Shown here: one piece after another, positions 25,662-34,719 of the stretch | How the letters are laid out: each line of letters begins with the position of its first letter | Numbering within the stretch: the first letter of the stretch is position 1 | Source of the DNA: Bacillota bacterium | GTDB taxonomy: Bacteria > Bacillota > Clostridia > Acetivibrionales > DTU013 | Assembly (NCBI GenBank): GCA_023435925.1 | Contig: JAEZLF010000310.1 | Coordinates: forward strand, 6,031 to 70,030 | Direction of reading: 5' to 3' | Length of the DNA stretch: 64,000 nt | Made by a program: the position numbers and the translations under genes | The notes under the pieces: generated by a model | Told to the model about the DNA's origin: nothing | What the model saw: only the letters and a program-made list of their open reading frames with translations | The model's database searches: none

Positions 25662-27353
25662 TTAATAATTACCTCCACCCCTACTTTGTACAAATATCTG
25701 CTTAGTTACTGTAGCAGCCATTCTTGCTAATCCTGAAGGGTTATTAGATGTCGTACTTGGATATATCTCTACCGTATGAAACGCTCCACGAGTAACTTTG
25801 CCGTTTGATTGAGACAAGTAAGGTATAATATCAATATCGCTACCGGAGAGGCTGGTTACCGGAATTGTAGTGCCATCTACTTTAATTATTACTGATGTTG
25901 GCAGATAATAAAACTCGTAGATACCATAGTTGATGTCATGTGTATGCGAAGGAATTGAAACTTCATGATTATGCGCTGGTATATCAAGTTGCGGAGAGTA
26001 TACCCAATGATAATGATTTCCGTTGTATGGTGTTGAAATTTCCGATGCAACTCCGAATGCAAATACAAGTGCTTCTGAAGATGATGAAGCTGTGCTACCT
26101 CCTCCAGATGCAGAACCTGTTTCATATGCCCTGAATTTATCCGTTTCAAATGTCAATAAGCATTTATTTACCGCCACACATTCATTGGGAATATAGAATT
26201 TAATAGTAGCAGGATGAGAATTATCGCAATTATCCTGATAATCATCACTATCAATACAAGTAGTCCCTTGGGCGTATACATCATTGATATGTTGCTTGCT
26301 CTGGATGCTGGTTGTAATATCTGCTATATCCAAAGCTTTATTGGATATCTCAATCTGTATATCTCCCGGATTGCCTGTTAAGTCAGATTTACTAACCCCC
26401 ATAATTCTGGCAGTAAAATTGCCTATATCTACATCATAGACATCGACAAGTATACCCGGTTCCGTAAATTTATCTAGGGTATCTCCTGAAATAGAATATA
26501 TATCAGCTCCATCTATTGTATATGTAATTCTTGGATTTTTTACAGTCTCCAACCATGCTAATGCTTTAGCCTTTAATGTTGCAGCACTCTCTGTAGACTT
26601 GTCAATAAATGTTATTGCCTTAACTCCATATAAACTTAATGTATCTGCATCCAGATAAGGTACACCTACATTTACATCTTTTATAGTTAGCTGGTTAATG
26701 CCCTCACCATATCCTAGTGGATATACCCTTGTTATAATATAGCTTGGATCTTCATCTTTTGTTATACCTACAAGATTTTTTTGATATATTATACGTGCTG
26801 TAGCTGTACTAGGAGGATTTATTAGATTTACTGTCCATGGATAACTTATAGTATCCCATGTCCACTGATATGCTCCTGTATAGGCTTTGGGTAGACTAAA
26901 TAATGCACTTAATAGATTTTCGTTTGACCATCCATAGTCAAATATGTTTACAAAGTCTACAGTACCTCTTACCCAATTTGTTGTTGTCTGCCTGCTTAAG
27001 ATATAGTCAATATTGACAGATGGGACATAACCAACAGACTGATGATACTGGAACATGATATCATCCAGCAGAGTAGCTAGTACGTGCTCACATTGGTATG
27101 TTATAGTTTTACCATCAGCAGATTTTTGAAACTTACTCGGTACTATCCTAAAGAGTTCAACACGTTCTCCATTATCAAATATTTCGACATATCTAAAAGC
27201 TGTACATTCCGCATTTTTAGGATCATCTGCTGGTAAACTAAATTGTGCTGTCCATACTTCGTTAAATCTTTTTGTATATCCAATATCGTATGCATTTTGT
27301 AAAATAGCAACAGGGTTAGTGGTACTAACCCCGTAATCATAAATCTTTATCAA
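25662..27353 (-). CDS. phage minor structural protein / tail-tip protein (Tal-like)
   Basis: About 563 residues. The first 120 residues (IYDYGVSTTNPVAILQNAYD, then FRYVEIFDNGERVELFRIVP and ITYQCEHVLATLLDD) match the N-terminal domain of phage minor structural proteins that cap the tail tip. A Ser/Gly-rich patch (SASGGGSTASSSSEA) and His-rich HNHEVSIPSHTHD lie near 430-490, as in receptor-binding tips. TTG 27353 is likely, with GAGGTG 6 nt upstream; GTG 27362 overlaps that site. It starts only 17 nt after the tyrosine recombinase stop, so it should be read from that gene's promoter. Confidence 0.85.
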   Translation of the reverse strand: MIKIYDYGVSTTNPVAILQNAYDIGYTKRFNEVWTAQFSLPADDPKNAECTAFRYVEIFDNGERVELFRIVPSKFQKSADGKTITYQCEHVLATLLDDIMFQYHQSVGYVPSVNIDYILSRQTTTNWVRGTVDFVNIFDYGWSNENLLSALFSLPKAYTGAYQWTWDTISYPWTVNLINPPSTATARIIYQKNLVGITKDEDPSYIITRVYPLGYGEGINQLTIKDVNVGVPYLDADTLSLYGVKAITFIDKSTESAATLKAKALAWLETVKNPRITYTIDGADIYSISGDTLDKFTEPGILVDVYDVDIGNFTARIMGVSKSDLTGNPGDIQIEISNKALDIADITTSIQSKQHINDVYAQGTTCIDSDDYQDNCDNSHPATIKFYIPNECVAVNKCLLTFETDKFRAYETGSASGGGSTASSSSEALVFAFGVASEISTPYNGNHYHWVYSPQLDIPAHNHEVSIPSHTHDINYGIYEFYYLPTSVIIKVDGTTIPVTSLSGSDIDIIPYLSQSNGKVTRGAFHTVEIYPSTTSNNPSGLARMAATVTKQIFVQSRGGGNY

Positions 27354-27370
27354 GTTTTTCACCTCTAAAA

Positions 27371-28363
27371 TTATATAACGTTCTTTTCATGTTCTTGCAT
27401 CACAGTATCTACGTTCAGTTGCGCATATATCTGTGTTGTGACAGGGCTTTCGTGTCCTAAATATCTCTGAACCACTGCCAATGAAGCACCATTGTTAAGC
27501 ATATTTGATGCTGTAGTATGTCTCATCAAGTGAGGGTAGACAGGCTTTGTAATACCCGCTTTTGCGCCAAGCTCCGAAAATGTTCTTTCGATAGCCCTCC
27601 TACCAAGTCTGGCATGAGGCTGCCTCTCGCTAACAAATAAAGCATCATCATTATCCGTCCTTGAGTTAAGGTATTTCCACAGTGATACTTTTGCTTTGGC
27701 ATTGAGCCTTACTGGACGTTCTTTTCTGCCTTTGCCAAGAACAATAACCCTGCTGGTAGACCAATCTATACTACTTTTGTTAAGAGGTTGAACTTCATCT
27801 AGGCGGCAACCTGTAGAATAAAAAAATTCCACCAACGCTCTATCCCTAAGATTTGTACTTGCTGCATCTCGTAACATCTCAAATTCTTCAGCTGTTAATG
27901 CCTTGCGCACATATTTATTTGTCTTAATGGCTTTTATTTTTCTTAATGGGCTTTTTAAGATATATTCTTCGTCCTCCAACCATGTAAAGAATGCTTTGAG
28001 TGCAGAAAGCATCGTTGACATTGTGCTGTTCTTTACTCCAGTCTTTGCGTACGATGTCATGTACATACGAATATCCATTGTAGTGATGTTCTCAATATCT
28101 TTCTGTATAAAACGAGAGAAACGTGTCAGTTGAATCTTGTATGATTTCAGTGAATGCGGCGATAATCCATCCAACCTTTTAGCGGCCAGATAAAGAAATA
28201 TCTTTTCGTTAATGTTAGTAATAGGTACTAATGCTCTTGTGACCGGATGCAGTTCGTAATCGTACAGTTCTTCTTCCAAAATGATACGGAGCTTTGCTAC
28301 TTGCTCACTGTTAAGAATGTCCCATGTCCTATCCAGAACCCTGATGATAAATTCCTCACGCAT
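27371..28363 (-). CDS. tyrosine recombinase (XerD-like)
   Basis: 330 residues. A core-binding domain (about 50-150) is followed by a catalytic domain with all active residues: Arg in TGCRLDEV, Lys in GKGRKER, HLMRHT, GHES and Tyr in TQIYAQ. It sits inside the tail region, between the moron and the tail-tip gene, not at a phage end, and its base composition is less AT-rich than its neighbours. Expression is controlled by its own LexA-box promoter and a 15-codon leader. It may resolve multimers, invert DNA, or be a second integrase; target unknown. Confidence 0.93.
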   Translation of the reverse strand: MREEFIIRVLDRTWDILNSEQVAKLRIILEEELYDYELHPVTRALVPITNINEKIFLYLAAKRLDGLSPHSLKSYKIQLTRFSRFIQKDIENITTMDIRMYMTSYAKTGVKNSTMSTMLSALKAFFTWLEDEEYILKSPLRKIKAIKTNKYVRKALTAEEFEMLRDAASTNLRDRALVEFFYSTGCRLDEVQPLNKSSIDWSTSRVIVLGKGRKERPVRLNAKAKVSLWKYLNSRTDNDDALFVSERQPHARLGRRAIERTFSELGAKAGITKPVYPHLMRHTTASNMLNNGASLAVVQRYLGHESPVTTQIYAQLNVDTVMQEHEKNVI

Positions 28364-28375
28364 GATAAATGCCTC

Positions 28376-28423
28376 CTATTGAATATCTAGGAGGCGTAAT
28401 GTATAATTACATTGCAAACACAT
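28376..28423 (-). CDS. 15-codon leader peptide of the tyrosine recombinase
   Basis: MCLQCNYTLRLLDIQ, with AGGAGG 6 nt before the ATG. Its stop codon TAG overlaps the AGGAGG that serves the recombinase start at 28363, so translation of the leader must affect the recombinase. The leader's own ribosome site is paired in a stem with codons 11-14. Confidence 0.55.
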   Translation of the reverse strand: MCLQCNYTLRLLDIQ

Positions 28424-28484
28424 AGTACCCTCCTAGATAGGGGCCTGTGTGAGGAAGCTTCTCGGTTGCCGCCGTGGAGCTTCC
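28384..28484 (-). promoter_or_regulatory. leader RNA with two hairpins ahead of the tyrosine recombinase
   Basis: TATCTAGGAGG on the leftward strand (28439-28429), containing the leader ribosome site, is perfectly complementary to CCTCCTAGATA (28394-28384). Upstream, AGGAAGCT and AGCTTCCT (28453-28484 region) form a second stem. This looks like translational control. Confidence 0.55.
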
Positions 28485-28521
28485 TTTGCTATATAAATAT
28501 TTATAGCATGACCTTGCCTAT

Positions 28522-28550
28522 ATTATACCAAACATATGTTCGTGTATCAA
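28522..28550 (-). promoter_or_regulatory. promoter with LexA/DinR box for the tyrosine recombinase
   Basis: On the leftward strand TTGATA (28550-28545), 17-bp spacer and TATAAT (28527-28522). The spacer contains CGAACATATGTTTG (28542-28529), which fits the Bacillota SOS box CGAACRNRYGTTYC at 13 of 14 positions. Confidence 0.7.
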
Positions 28551-28608
28551 GGATTACATGCTATTTCTTGAAAATTATTACTTCGCTTTCTACCCTTAGA
28601 AAATGAAT

Positions 28609-28632
28609 AAGGCCTCCGATTAAGGAGGTCTT
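28609..28632 (-). terminator. terminator of the MazF-like moron
   Basis: AAGGCCTCC and GGAGGTCTT form a 9-bp stem. On the leftward strand it is followed by ATTCATTTT. The same hairpin with small changes ends another moron at 45661-45685. Confidence 0.7.
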
Positions 28633-28714
28633 AAATCATATTTGCTCACCAAAGAGCTAATAATATTTAGTTATATGTGTCTTATTACTAAGACGAATAA
28701 TATTTAATTATATT

Positions 28715-29290
28715 TTATGCTTCTTTCTTGATAATGTCAACATCTGAAAATAAAATTTTTGCAACGGATAGTTCAATATCTTGTCTACTTGTAACTACAT
28801 CATAATATCCTTTTGCTTGGTACAATCTTTGTAAATCTACACATCTTGCATTTCTAACTTGTAATTTGGTCAATCTGCCATTAATAAAATCTTTCACTTC
28901 AATTGAAAACTCCGAATCTTCTTCAACATCAATATTAGTATTATCATCTGAAGTTGAAGGAATTATTAAATATTTTGTCTTAAATTTTTTCAAGATATAG
29001 CACCAATGACCTCCAAACAATTCTTTTGGAAAACCATGCCCTAAATTAAAATATGCCATCTGATGGATATTTGGCTCTGTTTTTAATTTATAATATGTGT
29101 CATTTGGATTTTTATCTTTATTATTCTCAACATATTTTGTAAAAAATCTATCTAATTGTTCTATTTGCAATTTTAAATCATATAAAAATCCGTGCTTGTC
29201 ATATTTTCTTCCATTCGTATTATCTTCAGGCATATTCTTTATATCATGAAAAATATGTGCTATTTCCCACATTTCTTTATATATATTCAT
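28715..29290 (-). CDS. putative PemK/MazF-like protein, phage moron
   Basis: 191 residues from ATG 29290, which has GGAGGAAG 7 nt upstream. The N-terminal 85 residues are helical. From about 90 the pattern NLGHGFPKELFGGHWCYILKKFKTKYLIIPSTS, abbreviated here as GHGFPKE...GGHWCY...LIIPSTS, followed by RNARCVDLQRL, resembles the PemK/MazF barrel found in some phage proteins. No antitoxin gene is beside it, so toxicity is doubtful. It has its own promoter and terminator between structural genes, which marks it as a moron expressed in the lysogen. Confidence 0.6.
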   Translation of the reverse strand: MNIYKEMWEIAHIFHDIKNMPEDNTNGRKYDKHGFLYDLKLQIEQLDRFFTKYVENNKDKNPNDTYYKLKTEPNIHQMAYFNLGHGFPKELFGGHWCYILKKFKTKYLIIPSTSDDNTNIDVEEDSEFSIEVKDFINGRLTKLQVRNARCVDLQRLYQAKGYYDVVTSRQDIELSVAKILFSDVDIIKKEA

Positions 29291-29323
29291 ATAACTTCCT
29301 CCACACTCACAAATTTCTCTCAC

Positions 29324-29352
29324 ATTATACCACTTATTGTATATATGTGAAA
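29324..29352 (-). promoter_or_regulatory. promoter of the MazF-like moron
   Basis: Leftward TTTCAC (29352-29347), 17-bp spacer, perfect TATAAT (29329-29324), about 35 nt before the start codon. Confidence 0.6.
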
Positions 29353-29380
29353 GATTTTGTAAGAAAGATTAGAGGAATGA

Positions 29381-29396
29381 GGGGAGATGACTCCCC
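29381..29396 (-). terminator. short hairpin after the tail gene cluster
   Basis: GGGGA and TCCCC around a 6-nt loop, 25 nt after the tailspike stop. The stem is short and the T-run weak, so it may terminate only partly. Confidence 0.45.
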
Positions 29397-29421
29397 ATGA
29401 GTAGTGAACATAATGATCCTA

Positions 29422-30975
29422 CTATGCATTAGGTATTCTCAACACTCTATATCCTGCACCACCCGAATCGTTCGTACCGATCGACACGTTAAGTCCTCCA
29501 TATTTTAATCCCGCTACTGCAACCACGCCAGTTCCTGTTGCTCGTGTGAATCTCAAATCTCCTGTAGCTGTTTCGACGTTTACGTTCCATTTACTGAGAG
29601 CATCACCAGCTAATAACCCTATGTGCGAGTTAGAACCACATATCATCATGGGTTCGGTTGTTAGTGCGGCTAAAGCCAGATTGATAGCGTTATCGGTAGT
29701 ACCTATACACATTTTTTTAAAATGTTCATTGTTGTGGTATCCATAACTAGTTGACCAATGCACCGTAGCACCAGTTTCGATTACAGGGTCTTTTGTGGCA
29801 TTTCCCTTATCAATCTGTAAAATTGTCGTGTTCCGTGAAGGGTAAGTGTAGCTCTCTGTACCCCTTGCAACAATTGACAACGCATTAGTTTTCCATGAAA
29901 TTCCCACATGCACAAAATAATTATCAGCCGCACCCGATACATTGGTATCATTACGACCTCGCAATTCAATGCCTATACCTGTACTATCATTTGACAATAC
30001 ATGAACTCTCGTCTGAATAAATACGTTATTATCTGCATTATCAAGTACTAGTCCTATACCGTTATGTATCGCACCCTGTATACCTTCAAAGTAGTTATAA
30101 GAAGTATTACCCCATTTTCCAGCTACGGATTGACCACCAGATAAAAACAAGCCTGCACCGTTTTTAACACGCTGTTTGAATGTAATTTATCTAAATGTAT
30201 TTTTCTGTGAATCACATGCTTCTGCTATTGCTCCGGCTGTATCAACACCCACGAATAATCCAGATGTTTCAAATTCGTCAAAGTATAAAGATTCAAAACG
30301 AGAATTATTAACACTTTTTATAACTAATCCATACCCTGCAAGACTATTAGCAATAAAAGATATATTAGATACTTCGCATGAGTCAATGCGAGTTAATGAT
30401 GTTATATGAGGACATAATTCCATCATCGTACCACTTGCAGCACCGATCCAAGTAAAACGTGTGGCTGCTATATTACCGGAAGCATCATGTATATCGCCCA
30501 TACCAAATCCAATAAGATGAATGTTTGAACCATCAATAACTATCTTGTTTCCTATGCCATAATTAGCAGGAGGAAAAATAATATATGCACCATTTACCGA
30601 CTTTGCATATTGAATCATAGCATTAATAGCCGTTGAATCGTCTGTGCCATCACCTTTACATGCCACAAGTGGAGCAGGTGGAGCAAAAACATTAATATAT
30701 ATCTTTGCAGTTTCTGCCTTATGCGACAAAGCATCAGTCTCCATATCCTCAAGCCGATCGGTTAAAACGGTATAATTTTTATCTTTTACTATGCTATGCC
30801 TAGCATCAACAATCTCTGTGTTACTGGCTCCTGCTCCTGCAATTATATTATCAACACGATCCTCCAAGGCATTATGACCTGTCATAGTATCATTAAAATT
30901 ATCTTTAACAATTGTCCACCAGTCACGAAGCTTTGTAAGTCCTGTAAATGCTGTATTTAAATTTAATTTACTCAT
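29422..30975 (-). pseudogene. tailspike / pectate-lyase-fold protein split by an in-frame stop
   Basis: A single frame of about 517 codons is interrupted by TAA at 30187-30189 (after SQKNTFR). The reading resumes without frame change as ITFKQRVKNGAGLFLSGGQ. The N-terminal part (MSKLNLNTAFTGLTKLRDW; GAGGAGG 6 nt upstream of ATG 30975) is a virion-attachment region. GDGTDDSTAINAMIQYA marks the pectate-lyase-type beta-helix. The C-terminal half could restart at TTG 30150 but has no ribosome site. A nonsense mutation is the simplest reading. Confidence 0.8.
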
Positions 30976-30985
30976 TATTGCCTCC

Positions 30986-31816
30986 TCACAAATATTGTGG
31001 TCTAAAATCAAAAAGCACTGTGCAATTTAAGCCAGTGCCTGTAATACTTACTGTGTTATTTCCGGGTACAAGTTTCAAAAATCGTATTAAATCTCCTGTG
31101 CAATTAAATAATGCATTATTGCCATTAGCCTTAATAGTTGCATCTACATTGTTAATAATAACTGTTTTCTCCGATACAGCAGTATTATAATTGATTGTTC
31201 TACCATTAATTGTAATACTCAAGGTTGAAAAGCTACCAGTTATAACTATGTCAAATTTACTACCATCTGGAGAACCTAAACCAACATCTTGAGTGCCTAT
31301 ATAGTTAATGTTAGCACTGGTATTGCTTGTTACAACCATAGTATAAGGATCTGTTGGATTAAGGGTAATGTCACTATCTAATAATAAATCATTATCTATA
31401 ATCACTTCTTCTCCAGATGACACTTGATAAAGAGCAAATGGTAAACATTCAAATTCAATTGTACATACACCCAACTTTGCAAATGTCCCTAGTTCAACGG
31501 CATCATAAATTCTTGCAAGATAGTATTTATCCGGTTCGTCATTAAAAGTAAGTGGTTCATAGGTGGTTCCGCTTAACCATGCTGCGATATCCCTTGCTTG
31601 TAACCTCATATTATTTTCATCCGTCCCTACAAACTGGAATAGGACAGATATGAATCTATTTTCATATTCATTTTCGTCAAAATCATAGCTGCCATGTTTA
31701 CCCGGTATTCTCAATTGCTTTTTTGTGAGAGTTGGTATCATAGGACGATTAATAGATTTTGCAATAATATCAAAATCTTTAAAGCTGTGTTTACCTTTAT
31801 ATGTTATCTCTGTCAT
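30986..31816 (-). CDS. distal tail protein (Dit-like)
   Basis: 276 residues. MTEITYKGKHSFKDFDIIAK and IPGKHGSYDF at the start and RDIAAWLSGTTYEPLTFNDEPDKYYLARIYD (abbreviated: AAWLSG...LTFNDEPDKYYLAR) are typical of phage tail components that form the hub between tail tube and tip. A beta-rich, Ser/Thr/Asn-rich C-terminal half follows. It overlaps the tape-measure stop by 4 nt (ATGA) and is followed by the tailspike start 11 nt inside its 3' end, all in one operon. Confidence 0.85.
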   Translation of the reverse strand: MTEITYKGKHSFKDFDIIAKSINRPMIPTLTKKQLRIPGKHGSYDFDENEYENRFISVLFQFVGTDENNMRLQARDIAAWLSGTTYEPLTFNDEPDKYYLARIYDAVELGTFAKLGVCTIEFECLPFALYQVSSGEEVIIDNDLLLDSDITLNPTDPYTMVVTSNTSANINYIGTQDVGLGSPDGSKFDIVITGSFSTLSITINGRTINYNTAVSEKTVIINNVDATIKANGNNALFNCTGDLIRFLKLVPGNNTVSITGTGLNCTVLFDFRPQYL

Positions 31817-34104
31817 GCTGTTACCACCCCTATTCCTCTCGCTCTGAACCTACCGTTACTGTACTGTATCTTTGATACAGTTTTAGTAATTTCCTTACCA
31901 TCAAGATAAACCGGCTGTACCAGCGTTAATTCAGCCGCACCCGAACCCATATAAGAAGTCGATTTATTAACATCATTGCTCATATTGGTATCGTAATCTC
32001 TTTTTTGAGATGGTATGGATTTAGCCATATTGATAGATACTGTTTTCATTTCATCCTCAAAGCCTGTACCAATACCCATAGCCATATACTTGCCAACTTC
32101 ATCAGCCAACACCTGAGATGGAGATTTAATCTTCAGCTTATCCTTGATTCCATCAACTATATCACCAGCAAATCCTGTTATCTTGTCCCATAACCAGTTT
32201 GTTGTACTCTTTATTCCATCCCAAATACCAGCAACAATATTTTTACCTACTTTAACCATTTCAGGAATAGCATTCATAAAACTGTTGATTACACCTGTGA
32301 TTATTTCGGGTATTGTAGATACCAATTGAGGAATAGCCTTTATCATACCTTTTGAAAGCTCAACAATAAGCATAATACCCATTTCAATAAGTTTCGGAAG
32401 GTTTCTAATAATAGCATCTACCAATTTGATAATGATTGTTGGTACTTTTTCTATTAATCGTGGCAATGCTTCTATTAGTCCTTCTGCCAGTCCCATAATA
32501 ATTGCAATAGATGCATCGATTAGCAAATCAATGTTATCAATTAGCGTTTCAACTATCATGATGATAGTGTCAACCAATGCCGGTATCAATTCAGGTAGTG
32601 ATTCAGTTATCCCGGTAGCCAGTGCAAGTATTATTTCCATTGCACTTTTGATTATCATAGGGAGATTTTCAATAAGTGTTCGTACAAGTGCCATCATAAG
32701 TTGTAGTGCCCCATCTACAATTTGAGGCAACGCACCTACCAACCCTTGCACTAACGATGTAATAATTGTAACCGCTGCTACAATGATCACCGGTAGATTA
32801 TCCACTATCGCCTGTATAAGTGTGTTGATTATTTTCATACCCATATCAATGAGACCTGGGAGGTATTCCATGATTTTATCTATAACTTTAGTTAATGTGT
32901 CGGATACAACATCAACTATTTTGCTTATATCGCCATTCGCTTCATTGACCCCGGATGTAAACTCTCCAAGAAGGTCAACCCCTTCTCCGGCAATAGTGGA
33001 TAAGATGGGTAGTAATACACCACCAAGGGCATTTTTTGCACCTTCTGCACCGACTTTCAAAAATTGCATCTGATCATCGAATTCGCCAAATGCATCCAGT
33101 GTATCACCCGACATTACATATCCGGCTTCCTCTGCCTTTTTTGCCAGCTCATTCATTTTTTCAGATCCAGCTTCAATCAATGGATTTAGCTCTTGTGCTG
33201 ACTTGCCGAGTAGTTGCATTCCAAGCGCATCACGTTCAGTCTCATTTGTTATTTTGCCGAGAGCATCAATGGTTTCCCAGTATACAGTTTGTCCATCTCG
33301 CAATGACCCATCAGCGTTCATTACTTCTACGCCAAGCTTTTTGTAAGCATCAACCGACAGCTTTGTACCGTCTTGTGCCGCCTTCATGGATTTAATTTGT
33401 TTAGCCATGGATTTTGTGAGGGTTTCCAGAGGCACATCCACCAATTCGGCTGCATATTTGTATTTCTGCAACTCATCTGTTGCAATACCTGTTTGTGTAG
33501 AAGTTGTTAGTATATCATCGGCATATTGAGCCGCCGATGCACTCATCCCAACAAGTGCACTTCCCGCAGCCGCAGCCGCAGCTCCAAGTGCTGCCACAAC
33601 TTTTACGGCAAGTTCCCCAGCTTTTTTGAGACCTGACCCAAGTTTACTCCAGCCGGATTCTCCATCTTTTGCTTTATCGCCTGATTTTTTAGCCTGATCT
33701 CCGGCATTTTCAGTCTGATTTCCAGCCTTCTCTACATTATCACCAGTACCTTTTGCCTGATCCTCAAGCCCTTTTAACTTAATCTCTGTTGCTGCTACTT
33801 CCCGCTGGAAAGAGCGATAATGTTCTTCAGATATTTTACCTTCTTTGAATTGTTGCTGAACTTGCTTTTCAGCTTCTTTAAGTTTATCAAGTTTCTCCCT
33901 TGCACTATCCACAGATTCAGCCAATAACTTTTGCCGTTGAGCCAATAAATCAGTGTTAGTAGGATCGAGTTTTAGCAGTTTCTCAACCTGTCTCAACTCA
34001 GTCTGCAAATCTCTGCTGGTTTTATTTACACCTTGTAATGCTTTATCTAGTGGAGCGGTATTACCGCCTATATCTACAATAATTCCCTTTATATTATCTG
34101 CCAA
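31813..34104 (-). CDS. tail tape measure protein
   Basis: About 763 residues. TTG 34104 is chosen: AAGGGAGG lies 7 nt upstream and the product begins MADNIKGIIVDIGGNTAPLD. Residues about 15-160 are coiled-coil (KLLKLDPTNTDLLAQRQKLL), then an Ala-rich membrane-like segment VVAALGAAAAAAGSALVG. From about 430 to 640 hydrophobic repeats of roughly 38 residues recur, for example NLPMIIKSAMEIILALATGI and ALPRLIEKVPTIIIKLVDAI. The protein sets tail length and probably enters the membrane during DNA injection. Expected tail length follows from about 760 residues (around 110 nm by the usual relation). Confidence 0.92.
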   Translation of the reverse strand: MADNIKGIIVDIGGNTAPLDKALQGVNKTSRDLQTELRQVEKLLKLDPTNTDLLAQRQKLLAESVDSAREKLDKLKEAEKQVQQQFKEGKISEEHYRSFQREVAATEIKLKGLEDQAKGTGDNVEKAGNQTENAGDQAKKSGDKAKDGESGWSKLGSGLKKAGELAVKVVAALGAAAAAAGSALVGMSASAAQYADDILTTSTQTGIATDELQKYKYAAELVDVPLETLTKSMAKQIKSMKAAQDGTKLSVDAYKKLGVEVMNADGSLRDGQTVYWETIDALGKITNETERDALGMQLLGKSAQELNPLIEAGSEKMNELAKKAEEAGYVMSGDTLDAFGEFDDQMQFLKVGAEGAKNALGGVLLPILSTIAGEGVDLLGEFTSGVNEANGDISKIVDVVSDTLTKVIDKIMEYLPGLIDMGMKIINTLIQAIVDNLPVIIVAAVTIITSLVQGLVGALPQIVDGALQLMMALVRTLIENLPMIIKSAMEIILALATGITESLPELIPALVDTIIMIVETLIDNIDLLIDASIAIIMGLAEGLIEALPRLIEKVPTIIIKLVDAIIRNLPKLIEMGIMLIVELSKGMIKAIPQLVSTIPEIITGVINSFMNAIPEMVKVGKNIVAGIWDGIKSTTNWLWDKITGFAGDIVDGIKDKLKIKSPSQVLADEVGKYMAMGIGTGFEDEMKTVSINMAKSIPSQKRDYDTNMSNDVNKSTSYMGSGAAELTLVQPVYLDGKEITKTVSKIQYSNGRFRARGIGVVTA

Positions 34105-34672
34105 TGATATACCTCCCTTCCAAATTTCTCTCTTAATCTCTCTCGATCTGGTTTTGTCTGCTCTAATATCCAACATCGTTCAAGATATTCTTGTCCTTCT
34201 TGAGTTTGCATGCATTTATAAATTACTGCATCCCTTAATAGTGCCTGATATTCAAATGCATCAAGATTCTCGATCTGAGCAAAATTAAAGCCGGTATATT
34301 CTGATACCAGCTTCTCTTCAAGGTAATTTAATTGATAATGTCCCTCATCGTCTTCTTCAGGGGCGTGAGGGACTTTTAGTTTGGGCTGTTCTTTACCTCA
34401 TTTAACCATTTAAAATATTCAGTCAGTATTGTAAGATACTGATCCATATCAAGTTCGTCTATTACTTCATCAGGCACTTTATATCCTGTTTTATTCTTTG
34501 ATAAAATCATTTTTACTGCTTCGGATAATTCATCAATTGCATTGTTATTATGATTTTTTGATAAATCTACTATTTTTCTTAAAACTTTTATTTTTGGTGG
34601 CTCTACTTCAAGTTCTACATCGTTTATTTTTATGTTGAAATATCGTCTATTTATAGTGCTTATGTCAAGCAT
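34089..34672 (-). CDS. tail assembly chaperone G / G-T fusion made by -1 frameshift
   Basis: The zero frame (34376-34672) gives a 98-residue G-type protein, MLDISTINRRYFNIKINDVE to LNEVKNSPN. Its last two sense codons are in the heptamer C-CCA-AAC (34385-34379), directly before UAA. Slipping back one base opens a second frame that continues LKVPHAPEEDDEGHYQ to REKFGREVYHW and stops at 34089-34091, overlapping the tape-measure start. Position, lengths and the heptamer agree with the lambda G/GT system; both products bind the tape measure protein during tail assembly. Confidence 0.85.
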
Positions 34673-34719
34673 AGTTATCTCTCCTCAAATAATAAAAGGG
34701 GCATTGCTGCCCCAGTATA

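Noticed and set aside
32150..32900. Tandem repeats in DNA suggesting a repeat array
   Set aside because: They are explained by the repeated hydrophobic segments of the tape measure protein.
32426..33395. Several rightward frames opposite the tape measure gene
   Set aside because: They are mirror frames of its repetitive hydrophobic region.
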